Positions 1 through 7,093 of a DNA stretch of 18,821 nucleotides are shown here, piece after piece. A program made the translations under genes and the position numbers. Source of the stretch: Lachnospiraceae bacterium (GTDB taxonomy: Bacteria > Bacillota_A > Clostridia > Lachnospirales > Lachnospiraceae); NCBI GenBank assembly GCA_024689605.1, contig JAILDD010000104.1:1-18821 (forward strand). The letters run 5' to 3'. Position 1 is the first letter of the stretch. Every line of letters begins with the position of its first letter. The notes below the pieces were generated by a model. That model saw only the letters and a program-made list of their open reading frames with translations, searched no databases and was not told where the DNA came from.

Positions 1-3000
1 CTTCATTTCTATCTCACAGTCAACTTTTTTCTCAATCTCGATGCCGCGCTTTTCCAGCACTGCACCTTCAAGCATCTTGCAGTAGAGGTCATAACCTATG
101 GCTTCCACCTGGCCGTGCTGCGCTTTGCCCAATACATTTCCGGCACCTCTGATCTCAAGGTCGCTCATGGCAATCTTGAACCCGCTTCCAAGCTCCGTAT
201 ACTGACGGATGGCACTGAGCCTTTTTTCTGCAGTCTCTCTCAGTATCCGGTTCCTGTCATACATAAGGAATGCATAAGCTGTTCGGTCCGAACGTCCCAC
301 GCGCCCCCTCAGCTGATAGAGCTGTGAAAGTCCGAGCTTGTCAGAATCCCTTATTATTATAGTATTAACGTTCGGTATATCCAAGCCTGTCTCTATAATC
401 GTGGTGGAAACCAGCACGTCGATCTCATGATGTATGAACGAAAGCATTATATCTTCCAGGCTGTTCTCCGACATCTGGCCGTGAGCAAATGACACCCTGG
501 CATGGGGCACAAGCATCTGAACTTCTGCTGCCACATCAGTTATGGTCTTCACCCTGTTGGAAACGTAGTAAACCTGGCCGCCCCTGTTAAGCTCTCTGTT
601 GATGGCATCCCTTACCATCTCGTCATTATACTCACTGAGATATGTCTGTATAGGCTGCCGGTTCTGAGGTGCCTCTTCCAAAAGGCTCATGTCCCTTATC
701 CCCGCAAGACTCATGTGAAGGGTACGTGGAATGGGCGTCGCCGTAAGTGTCAGCACATCCACATTTTTCTTGAGCTGCTTTATTTTTTCCTTATGGGATA
801 CACCAAAGCGCTGCTCCTCGTCAATGATCAGAAGCCCTAAATCCGCATACTGCACATCCTTGGACAAAAGCCTGTGGGTGCCTATAACGATATCCACCTC
901 GCCAGCCTTTAACGCCGCCAGGACTTTCTTTATCTCGCCGGCAGTCCTGAAACGTGAGATCATCTCTACGCGCACCGGATAGCCCTTCATCCTGTCCATA
1001 AAAGTGGTATAGTGCTGCTCAGCAAGTATGGTGGTGGGAACCAGGTAAGCCACCTGCTTATTTTCCTGTACCGCCTTGAAAGCCGCACGGATAGCCACCT
1101 CCGTTTTGCCGAATCCCACATCACCGCATATCAGCCTGTCCATTATTTTGGAGCTCTCCATGTCTGCCTTCACGGCGTCAATGGCGTTCAGCTGATCCTC
1201 GGTTTCATCATAGGGGAACATCTCCTCAAACTCCTGCTGCCATACGCTGTCCGTACTGTAGCAGTAGCCGTTGTTCTGCATGCGCTCCGCATAGAGATCC
1301 ACCAGTTCCTGGGCAATGGCATCCACCGCACGCTTTGCCTTTTCCCTGGTGTGATGCCACTCCTCGGTTCCCAGCTTGTTCAGTTTCGGTGCCTTTGCAT
1401 CCTTGTCCGCAAAAAGCGATACCTTATCAAAATCCGTAGCCGGCACATAGAGGAAAGCTCCGTCACGGTATTCGATCTTCATGTAATCCTTGCGGATATA
1501 CTCGACCTCCACCTCCTCTATGCCGCGGTAGATTCCTACACCGCAGTCCTCATTTATCACATAGTCGCCGATATGCAGCTCCGACAGATCCCTTAAGCGC
1601 TTGCCCGGACTGTACTTGGCCTTCTTTTTCTTAATCCCCTTCTGCCTTGCGCCGAAAATATCGGTTTCAGCAATGACCGTAAACTTAAGGTCAGGATAGG
1701 TAAATCCCCTCTGCACATGACCGTACACAGTCATGATCTCCCTGGGTTTCAGGGGCACCTCCGTCCTTTCCGTATAGGCACAGATCACATCTTCATAGCC
1801 CAGGTCGTCTGCCAGACGCCTTGCCCTGGACCTGGAGCCTGAAAGGATCACCACCTTGTATCCTTCAGCACGCATTTTTTTCAGGTTGCTCACCAGGGCC
1901 GGAAAAGAATTATTGTAAGGTGCCAGCGTCACAATGCTTACAAACTCATGTGTTTCATTTTCAAAAAGGGGCGATATAGGTTCCATGTCGGCAAGCTGGA
2001 CAGTATTGTCCTTAGCCAGCCTGTGCATCGTGTCGTTGACTGAATAGAGTATGTCTGTCTGCCCCTTCGTTACGTACCCCGCCTTCAGGCGGTTCTTCAT
2101 GCTCTCCTCAAACTCCTGCACCGTGAGGTTGCCGTGCTCTACGGTCCGGTCCGGCTCATCAATGAAGATGCAGTGCTTCCTTTTCGCAAGGATATCCAGC
2201 AGGGATATGGTTTCATCGTAAAAATAATTTATATAGCTGTCGTAATTTATGCTTCCGATATCGTGGAGAAGGGCATTCTCAAGCTCGCCAAGACGGACCT
2301 TCAGCCGGCTGGCTTCCTCAGGCTTCATGGCATCCATAAATTCCTTTATGGCATTTTCCATTTCTTCCTTGATGACAGCATAGCCGTCACCCTTTTTTTC
2401 ACGGTCCAGTATCAGCTCCCTGGCAGGGAAAACCGTTATTTCGTCAAGCTCCTCTATGGAACGCTGACTGTTCACATCAAAGCTGCGGATGGATTCTACC
2501 TCGTCCCCCCACAGTTCTATTCTGAAGGGAACAGAACCGGTGGCATCAAAAATATCTATGATGCCTCCTCTTACGGAAAACTCTCCCGGTACCTCCACGG
2601 TACCTCCGGTCCTGGTATATCCCATTTCCGTAAGCAGCAGCTCGGCCGCCCTCTCCTCCAGCAGGCCGCCCTTGCTTATCTTCAGTATGTGTTCTTCTAT
2701 AATAATTAAGGGAATGCATCTCTCAAGCAGGGCATCAAGAGTAGTGAATATCGTCACCTTTTCACCCGCAATGAGTTTACGCATCACGCCAAGGCGCTCA
2801 CCCTGCATCTGTCCCCCGTTTATGTCAGCCTGATAAAAAATGAGATCTTTTGCAGGATATCTGCAAGAGTTCTTATCGAAGAAACGGTACTCCTCCGCAA
2901 ACTGTCCGGCCCGCACATCAGAGTACGTCAAAACCAGCGAGACATCCGTTGCCTCGCCCAGCGCATTTATCATGTGTAGTTTTCCGGAATCTGCCACTCC

Positions 3001-3093
3001 CGAAATTGAGAGTCTGGCGTCCCCTGCATCTATCATGGAAAGGGCATCGTCAAACCAGCCCAGCCCGTGCAGAGGTTCATTTAAAATCTTCAT
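1..3093 (-). CDS. mfd: Transcription-repair coupling factor Mfd (C-terminus beyond window)
   Basis: This is an ATP-dependent DNA translocase that removes RNA polymerase stalled at lesions and recruits UvrA. I translated the minus strand from the ATG at 3093 and found 1031 codons open to the window edge. An N-terminal UvrB-like region comes first. A CarD-like RNA-polymerase-interaction domain follows at about residues 490-560 (contains IGDYVINEDCGVGIYRG). The helicase motor carries Walker A GDVGFGKT (657-664), DEEQ (758-761), the TATPIPRT motif, QLRGRVGRS, and a region near residues 985-1000 (GAGNVLGKAQHG) resembling the TRG translocation motif. Family members are near 1170 residues, so roughly the last 140 are missing here, including most of the C-terminal autoinhibitory domain. 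The start codon overlaps the pth stop (ATGA), implying translational coupling. No frameshift was seen in the stretches I translated. Confidence 0.97.
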   Translation of the reverse strand, partial: MKILNEPLHGLGWFDDALSMIDAGDARLSISGVADSGKLHMINALGEATDVSLVLTYSDVRAGQFAEEYRFFDKNSCRYPAKDLIFYQADINGGQMQGERLGVMRKLIAGEKVTIFTTLDALLERCIPLIIIEEHILKISKGGLLEERAAELLLTEMGYTRTGGTVEVPGEFSVRGGIIDIFDATGSVPFRIELWGDEVESIRSFDVNSQRSIEELDEITVFPARELILDREKKGDGYAVIKEEMENAIKEFMDAMKPEEASRLKVRLGELENALLHDIGSINYDSYINYFYDETISLLDILAKRKHCIFIDEPDRTVEHGNLTVQEFEESMKNRLKAGYVTKGQTDILYSVNDTMHRLAKDNTVQLADMEPISPLFENETHEFVSIVTLAPYNNSFPALVSNLKKMRAEGYKVVILSGSRSRARRLADDLGYEDVICAYTERTEVPLKPREIMTVYGHVQRGFTYPDLKFTVIAETDIFGARQKGIKKKKAKYSPGKRLRDLSELHIGDYVINEDCGVGIYRGIEEVEVEYIRKDYMKIEYRDGAFLYVPATDFDKVSLFADKDAKAPKLNKLGTEEWHHTREKAKRAVDAIAQELVDLYAERMQNNGYCYSTDSVWQQEFEEMFPYDETEDQLNAIDAVKADMESSKIMDRLICGDVGFGKTEVAIRAAFKAVQENKQVAYLVPTTILAEQHYTTFMDRMKGYPVRVEMISRFRTAGEIKKVLAALKAGEVDIVIGTHRLLSKDVQYADLGLLIIDEEQRFGVSHKEKIKQLKKNVDVLTLTATPIPRTLHMSLAGIRDMSLLEEAPQNRQPIQTYLSEYNDEMVRDAINRELNRGGQVYYVSNRVKTITDVAAEVQMLVPHARVSFAHGQMSENSLEDIMLSFIHHEIDVLVSTTIIETGLDIPNVNTIIIRDSDKLGLSQLYQLRGRVGRSDRTAYAFLMYDRNRILRETAEKRLSAIRQYTELGSGFKIAMSDLEIRGAGNVLGKAQHGQVEAIGYDLYCKMLEGAVLEKRGIEIEKKVDCEIEMK

Positions 3094-3686
3094 CCCTGAG
3101 TTTCCTTCGCCGGATGCTGCTTCACATTGTATCTGCTCATTATCTTGTCCATGCTCTCGCCGCCGATGATCCGCTCAATGGCTTCCGCGCCCAGCTCCCT
3201 TCCTTTTTCGGCAAGCTTCACATCATCTCCGGAAAAATGCCCCAGCACAAAATCAGCCAGGTCCCAGCCTGCAGGCTTTTCGCCAACACCGATCCTTACC
3301 CTTGTAAACGCATCGGTTCCCAATTTAGCAATGATATCCTTAAGCCCGTTATGTCCCCCTGCGGAACCCGCGCTGCGAACACGGATGTTGCCGGGCACAA
3401 GGCTGATGTCATCACATATGACTATGAGCTCATTCTCCGGATCGATCTTATAATAATCACAGAGTCCCCTGATGGCATCGCCGCTTAAGTTCATATATGT
3501 CTGCGGCTTTACCAGCAGAGTCTTCTGTCCTTCTATAATGCACTTGCCAAAGAAAGCCTTGCTTCTCGTATCCGTCAGGGTCACATCATACTTTGTCATA
3601 AGTATATCTAAGGTCTCAAAGCCGCAGTTATGCCTTGTTCCGTCATATTTTCTCCCGGGATTCCCCAGGCCCGCTACCATGTACAT
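3090..3686 (-). CDS. pth: Peptidyl-tRNA hydrolase
   Basis: Pth cleaves the ester bond of peptidyl-tRNAs released prematurely from ribosomes and so recycles tRNA in the cytoplasm. The 198-residue protein has normal family length. It shows the N-terminal GLGNPG loop (N9), TRHN with the catalytic His at H19, the YMNLSG segment (N66), CDD (D92 aligns with the catalytic Asp) and GGHNG (N113). The first ATG at 3686 is preferred over the ATG two codons later because a GAGG ribosome site ends 9 bases before it. The stop overlaps the mfd start by four bases. The pth-mfd order is common in Firmicutes; the small fin (yabK) gene found between them in Bacillus is absent. A promoter and a structured leader lie upstream. 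Confidence 0.97.
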   Translation of the reverse strand: MYMVAGLGNPGRKYDGTRHNCGFETLDILMTKYDVTLTDTRSKAFFGKCIIEGQKTLLVKPQTYMNLSGDAIRGLCDYYKIDPENELIVICDDISLVPGNIRVRSAGSAGGHNGLKDIIAKLGTDAFTRVRIGVGEKPAGWDLADFVLGHFSGDDVKLAEKGRELGAEAIERIIGGESMDKIMSRYNVKQHPAKETQG

Positions 3687-3718
3687 GTCATATTACCTCA
3701 ATTCATGAAACGATCGCA

Positions 3719-3765
3719 GCAATTTAGTGCATCATCAGCAGCTGCTCCGCGCCGGCCTAAATTGC
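3719..3765 (-). promoter_or_regulatory. Long-stem hairpin in the pth 5' leader
   Basis: A perfect 9-bp inverted repeat (GCAATTTAG / CTAAATTGC at 3757-3765 and 3719-3727, read on the minus strand) encloses a 29-base GC-rich loop containing the palindrome AGCAGCTGCT. G-U and G-C pairs extend the helix to about 13 pairs. It lies between the likely pth promoter and the pth ribosome site, so it would be transcribed. No U-tract follows, so it does not look like an intrinsic terminator. Function unknown. Confidence 0.55.
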
Positions 3766-3783
3766 CACATACAAACTCAAGTA

Positions 3784-3792
3784 ATTATATCA
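3784..3792 (-). promoter_or_regulatory. Probable extended -10 promoter of pth-mfd
   Basis: The minus strand reads TGATATAAT here, a perfect TATAAT with an upstream TGn extension. No convincing -35 sits 16-18 bases upstream. The site lies between the spoVG terminator and pth and would give a leader of about 90 bases. Confidence 0.55.
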
Positions 3793-3832
3793 CGATAATC
3801 AGGTTTTCTTTTATACATGTTTCAATAAACGC

Positions 3833-3855
3833 AAAAAGACCGGTACATTCCGGTC
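3833..3855 (-). terminator. Rho-independent terminator after spoVG
   Basis: On the minus strand GACCGG and CCGGTC form a 6-bp stem around a 6-base loop, followed directly by TTTTT. It lies about 95 bases past the spoVG stop and separates the glgC-glgD-spoVG unit from pth-mfd. Confidence 0.8.
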
Positions 3856-3950
3856 CTCCTGCTCTTTAACCCCTTTTCATCAGTGCGCCTGTGCACACCT
3901 TTACCCCATGCGGTTCTTCTCTGAAAATTAAGCGTCCGCAAAAAATCTTT

Positions 3951-4223
3951 TTAAACACTCTCCTGAGCTGCTGTTCCGTAACGCTTCAGGATAAGCTCCT
4001 GCAGCTCAGTCCTGGTCGAGGAATTGATAGGATGTGCGATATCCTTATAAGTTCCATCCTGAGCCTTGCGGCTGGGCATCGCTATGAACAGCCCATGATC
4101 ACCCTCGATGATCTTGATATCATGGATCACAAAGCAATCATCAATAGTGATGGAAGCTACAGCCCTGAGCTTTCCTTCCTTTTCCTTGTCAACCATTCTG
4201 ATACGTACATCTGTTACATTCAT
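3951..4223 (-). CDS. spoVG: SpoVG family regulator
   Basis: This is a small (90-residue) nucleic-acid-binding regulator. In other Firmicutes SpoVG proteins affect sporulation septation, capsule or virulence through DNA or RNA binding. The sequence opens with MNVTDVRIR and contains the family blocks GLFIAMPSRK (44-53) and DIAHPINSSTR (61-71), matching usual family length and layout. The start is fixed by the conserved N-terminus; a purine-rich AGGGGG lies about 11 bases upstream. It begins 41 bases after glgD with no terminator between, so it is probably the last gene of the glgC-glgD-spoVG unit. In Bacillus spoVG precedes glmU and prs; here the neighbours are glgC/glgD. The regulatory target in this organism cannot be read from the sequence. 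Confidence 0.95.
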   Translation of the reverse strand: MNVTDVRIRMVDKEKEGKLRAVASITIDDCFVIHDIKIIEGDHGLFIAMPSRKAQDGTYKDIAHPINSSTRTELQELILKRYGTAAQESV

Positions 4224-4264
4224 AACCCCGTTTGCCCCCTAAGTTTCCTTTCTCTGAAAAATTT

Positions 4265-5389
4265 TTAAATTACATATCTTTCATTCTTCTCAACAACTAT
4301 CTTGATGCCCTCTTCACCCTTCTGGACTGAATTAGCCCTAATGGTGCTGCGGCTTTCAACGATGCAGTTCTCTATATAAGAATTATCGCCGATATAAACG
4401 TCATTAAGGATTATCGAGTTCTTTATGGTACAGTTGCTTCCGATAAATGCCTTCTTGAAGATGACTGAATTCTCAACCACGCCGTTTATAATGCTTCCGC
4501 TGGCAACCAGACTGTTCCTTACCTCAACACCCACATTGTACTTTGCGGGAGGAAGGTCATCCACCTTGGAATATATATCCGGAAAAGTCTTGAAGAAATA
4601 CTTGCGGATCTCAGGATTAAGGAAATCCATATTGGTATCATAGTAATCCTGAATCGTTGAAATATTCTTCCAGTAATCATCCATCTTGTATGCATAGATA
4701 CGCTTGATATCCTTATATCTGATAAGAACATCCTTTACGAAATCATATCTGTTCTCAAGTGCAGCCTTTTCGATCATCTCAACAAGCTGTCTTCTTCTGA
4801 TGATATAGATGCCGCAGGAAATAGTATTGGACTTAGCCTGTACGGGCTTCTCTTCGAAATCTGTGATCCTTCCGTCAGCATCTGTCTGCACGCAGCCGAA
4901 ACGATCCACATTTACATTCTCAGGCATTTCCTTGCATACTACTGTGATATCTGCCTTCTTGTCGATGTGATACTCAAGCACCTTGCCGTAATCCATCTTG
5001 TATACGCAGTCGCCTGATGCAATCACTACATACGGCTCGTGGCTGTCCTTGATGAACTCAATGTTCTGTGCGATAGAATCTGCTGTTCCGCGATACCAGT
5101 CGGTATTGTCCAGTGTCCTGGTCGGTGTGAATACATACATTCCACCCTGCTTACGTCCGAAATCCCACCACTTGGATGAACTCAGATGCTCGTTAAGGCT
5201 TCTTGCATTATCCTGTGTAAGTACAGCGACCTTCTGGATGTGTGAGTTACTCATGTTGCTGAGTGCGAAATCAATACTTCTGTAGCTTCCTGCCACAGGC
5301 ATAGCCGCAACGGCTCTCTTTGCTGCCAGTTCACCCATCCTGCTGTTTTTCATCCCGCCGCCGGCGAGGATGATACCCATTGCTCTCAT
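4265..5389 (-). CDS. glgD: Glucose-1-phosphate adenylyltransferase subunit GlgD
   Basis: GlgD is the second subunit of the Firmicute ADP-glucose pyrophosphorylase, which makes ADP-glucose from glucose-1-phosphate and ATP for glycogen synthesis. The 374-residue protein has the N-terminal nucleotidyltransferase fold: a nucleotide loop altered to [13 protein letters not shown] (9-21), [13 protein letters not shown] (97-109), [10 protein letters not shown] (125-134; D127 kept, His replaced by Cys) and FEEKP (178-182). A C-terminal left-handed beta-helix follows. The divergent nucleotide loop is typical of GlgD, which is generally regarded as modulating GlgC rather than acting as the main catalyst. 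The ATG overlaps the glgC stop by four bases (ATGA), and a GGAGG site lies 10 bases upstream inside glgC. This suggests coupled production of equal subunit amounts. Confidence 0.95.
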   Translation of the reverse strand: MRAMGIILAGGGMKNSRMGELAAKRAVAAMPVAGSYRSIDFALSNMSNSHIQKVAVLTQDNARSLNEHLSSSKWWDFGRKQGGMYVFTPTRTLDNTDWYRGTADSIAQNIEFIKDSHEPYVVIASGDCVYKMDYGKVLEYHIDKKADITVVCKEMPENVNVDRFGCVQTDADGRITDFEEKPVQAKSNTISCGIYIIRRRQLVEMIEKAALENRYDFVKDVLIRYKDIKRIYAYKMDDYWKNISTIQDYYDTNMDFLNPEIRKYFFKTFPDIYSKVDDLPPAKYNVGVEVRNSLVASGSIINGVVENSVIFKKAFIGSNCTIKNSIILNDVYIGDNSYIENCIVESRSTIRANSVQKGEEGIKIVVEKNERYVI

Positions 5390-6660
5390 GCTTTCTCACC
5401 CTCCTTGATCAATGTCTTGCCGCTGCCAAGAACTCCGCCCGGATAATCAGATGCGTCAGTCTTGCCATATACAACGGAATTCTTGCCGATAGAAACATTA
5501 TCGGGAACGGTGGTCTTCTCACCTATGCAGACCAGACCGTTATTGTAAATATGAGGATCTGTCTCATTGTCCACTTCCTCACCGGTACCGGTCTTGACAC
5601 CATTGCCAAGCACGGTGTTCTCTGCAATTATGGTCTTATTGATCTCGCAGCCCTCACCGATAACAGTATCATTCATGATTATGGAATCACGTACCACAGT
5701 GCCCTTGCCTATCTCGACATTGCAGCCGATGATTGAGCTGTACACTTCACCGTGGATTTCAGCACCTTCACCGATAAGACATCTCTCCACCTTGCTCTCT
5801 GATGAGATATACTGAGGTGTAAGCGCGTCGGACTTGGTGTAGATCTTCCAATATTCCTCGTAAAGATTGAACTCAGGGATGATATCGATGAGCTCCATAT
5901 TTGCTTCCCAGTAAGAATGAAGAGTTCCTACATCCTTCCAGTAGCCATTGTACTCATATGCATATATGGGTGCCTGCTTGCTGTGGCAGTAAGGAATTAC
6001 ATGCTTACCGAAATCAAGTGCAGGCTGATCAGCCTTGGCGATAAGGGCTTCTTTAAGAGTCTTCCAGTTGAAGATATAGATACCCATGGATGCAAGATTT
6101 GAACGGGGATGCTCAGGCTTTTCTTCAAAATCCTGAATCTTGGAATTGTCATCAGTGATGACGATACCAAAACGCTTAGCCTCCTCCATGGGTACAGGCA
6201 TAACAGCCAAAGTAACTTCAGCGCCATTCTTCTTGTGGAAATCAAGCATTACCTGATAATCCATCTTGTAGATATGGTCACCTGAAAGGATCAGTACATA
6301 CTCCGGATTGAAGCTCTCCATATAATCAATATTCTGATATATGGCATTAGCCGTACCGGTGTACCACTCACTGTTAGTGCTCTTCTCATAAGGAGGAAGA
6401 ACAGTCACACCACCCACGTTGCGGTCCAGATCCCAGGGAATACCGATACCGATGTGCGTATTAAGACGCAGAGGCTGATACTGGGTAAGAACACCTACAG
6501 TATCAACACCGGAATCAATACAGTTACTCAGGGGAAAGTCTATGATCCTGTACTTTCCACCAAAAGAAACAGCCGGCTTTGCAACCTTCCTGGTCAGCAC
6601 GCCCAGTCTGCTACCCTGGCCCCCCGCCAGAAGCATAGCAATCATCTCTTTTTTTACCAT
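5386..6660 (-). CDS. glgC: Glucose-1-phosphate adenylyltransferase, catalytic subunit GlgC
   Basis: GlgC catalyses ADP-glucose formation from glucose-1-phosphate and ATP, the committed step of bacterial glycogen synthesis. Motifs are intact: [13 protein letters not shown] (11-23), [15 protein letters not shown] (28-42), [13 protein letters not shown] (98-110), [10 protein letters not shown] (126-135, metal-binding D128) and FEEKP (178-182, sugar-phosphate-binding K181). The C-terminal half shows hexapeptide beta-helix repeats (such as [13 protein letters not shown]) ending in an extension that makes it longer (424 residues) than Bacillus GlgC (about 380). GAGG lies 7 bases before the ATG. It is the first gene of the glgC-glgD-spoVG unit, and its own promoter, leader hairpin and repeated upstream sites indicate specific control. 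Confidence 0.97.
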   Translation of the reverse strand: MVKKEMIAMLLAGGQGSRLGVLTRKVAKPAVSFGGKYRIIDFPLSNCIDSGVDTVGVLTQYQPLRLNTHIGIGIPWDLDRNVGGVTVLPPYEKSTNSEWYTGTANAIYQNIDYMESFNPEYVLILSGDHIYKMDYQVMLDFHKKNGAEVTLAVMPVPMEEAKRFGIVITDDNSKIQDFEEKPEHPRSNLASMGIYIFNWKTLKEALIAKADQPALDFGKHVIPYCHSKQAPIYAYEYNGYWKDVGTLHSYWEANMELIDIIPEFNLYEEYWKIYTKSDALTPQYISSESKVERCLIGEGAEIHGEVYSSIIGCNVEIGKGTVVRDSIIMNDTVIGEGCEINKTIIAENTVLGNGVKTGTGEEVDNETDPHIYNNGLVCIGEKTTVPDNVSIGKNSVVYGKTDASDYPGGVLGSGKTLIKEGEKA

Positions 6661-6694
6661 CTCGTCACCTCATGCTGTTTTTGAAAATGAATAT

Positions 6695-6726
6695 GTAACC
6701 CTTCGGAATTTCTCCCGAAAGGTTAC
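6695..6726 (-). promoter_or_regulatory. 12-pair hairpin in the glgC 5' leader
   Basis: On the minus strand GTAACCTTTCGG pairs with CCGAAGGGTTAC around an 8-base loop (GAGAAATT), with a single U-G wobble. The helix begins about 9 bases after the predicted transcription start and ends about 20 bases before the ribosome site. There is no following U-tract. A 5'-terminal hairpin like this could stabilise the mRNA or act as a protein-binding site; the sequence does not say which. Confidence 0.65.
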
Positions 6727-6741
6727 TGCTTAACGAAGAAC

Positions 6742-6770
6742 ATTATAACATAAGAAACTCAGGATGTGAA
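6742..6770 (-). promoter_or_regulatory. glgC promoter
   Basis: Minus-strand -35 TTCACA (6770-6765), a 17-bp spacer and -10 TATAAT (6747-6742) with a TGT extension make a near-consensus housekeeping promoter. The start should be near 6735, giving a leader of about 75 bases. The -35 is also one arm of an inverted repeat, TGTGAA-5-TTCACA (6765-6781), so a repressor bound there would block RNA polymerase. Confidence 0.75.
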
Positions 6771-6773
6771 TAT

Positions 6774-6866
6774 TTTTCACAAAAAAGTTTGTGATTTTTT
6801 TGATTTTTGTGGTATCTTTTCACAAATCTACAATATCTTGTGCAATTTGCTGAAAATTTTTCACAA
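6774..6866 (+). repeat. Three TTTTCACAA sites upstream of glgC
   Basis: The identical 9-mer TTTTCACAA occurs at 6774-6782, 6817-6825 and 6858-6866 on the plus strand (TTGTGAAAA on the glgC strand). Start-to-start spacings are 43 and 41 bp, close to four DNA helical turns, so all three would face the same side. The proximal copy touches the -35. These look like operator sites for an unidentified regulator, but AT-rich composition raises the chance of coincidence. Confidence 0.5.
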
Positions 6867-6985
6867 TAAAAAAGCGTAATTCACTTTTAATATATGTGAA
6901 CATTGTAAAATCATCCAACAGAGTAAAGAATTAATTTTTTCTCTGAACCGTCAATATAATGTGACGTAATGTAAAGTTTTAACAT

Positions 6986-7024
6986 AAAAAAAGGGTCCGT
7001 CACACCCCTCGGTATGACGGATCC
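6986..7024 (-). terminator. Rho-independent terminator of prs
   Basis: On the minus strand TCCGTCA pairs with TGACGGA, with two further G-C pairs outside one A-C mismatch, and the stem is followed by seven T residues. It lies about 70 bases after the prs stop. The plus strand lacks a T-run, so it works only leftward. Confidence 0.85.
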
Positions 7025-7093
7025 TCTTAATGATATGCAAACCAATTCATATAACAACTGAATGCTGAATCAGCAGAAAAGTATAACAGGTAG

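Larger units (their letters stand above)
6661..7093 (-). other. glgC upstream region and prs 3' region (433 bp, no gene)
   Basis: The stretch holds, in minus-strand order, about 70 bases after the prs stop with nothing recognised, the prs terminator (7024-6986), and a very AT-rich region with A/T tracts (about 6985-6781). Three TTTTCACAA sites follow, then the glgC promoter (6770-6742) and a leader hairpin (6726-6695). A further loose inverted repeat, TTCAC (6880-6884) and GTGAA (6896-6900), lies upstream. I see no small gene. Confidence 0.8.

Noticed and set aside
1012..3488. Several plus-strand open frames of 110-210 codons over mfd and pth
   Set aside because: They overlap strongly conserved minus-strand genes in antisense, lack recognisable domains and are expected by-products.
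4224..4330. Sigma-H type promoter for spoVG as in Bacillus
   Set aside because: A GAAGAAT resembling the sigma-H -10 occurs at the end of glgD, but no AGGA-type -35 at proper spacing was found.
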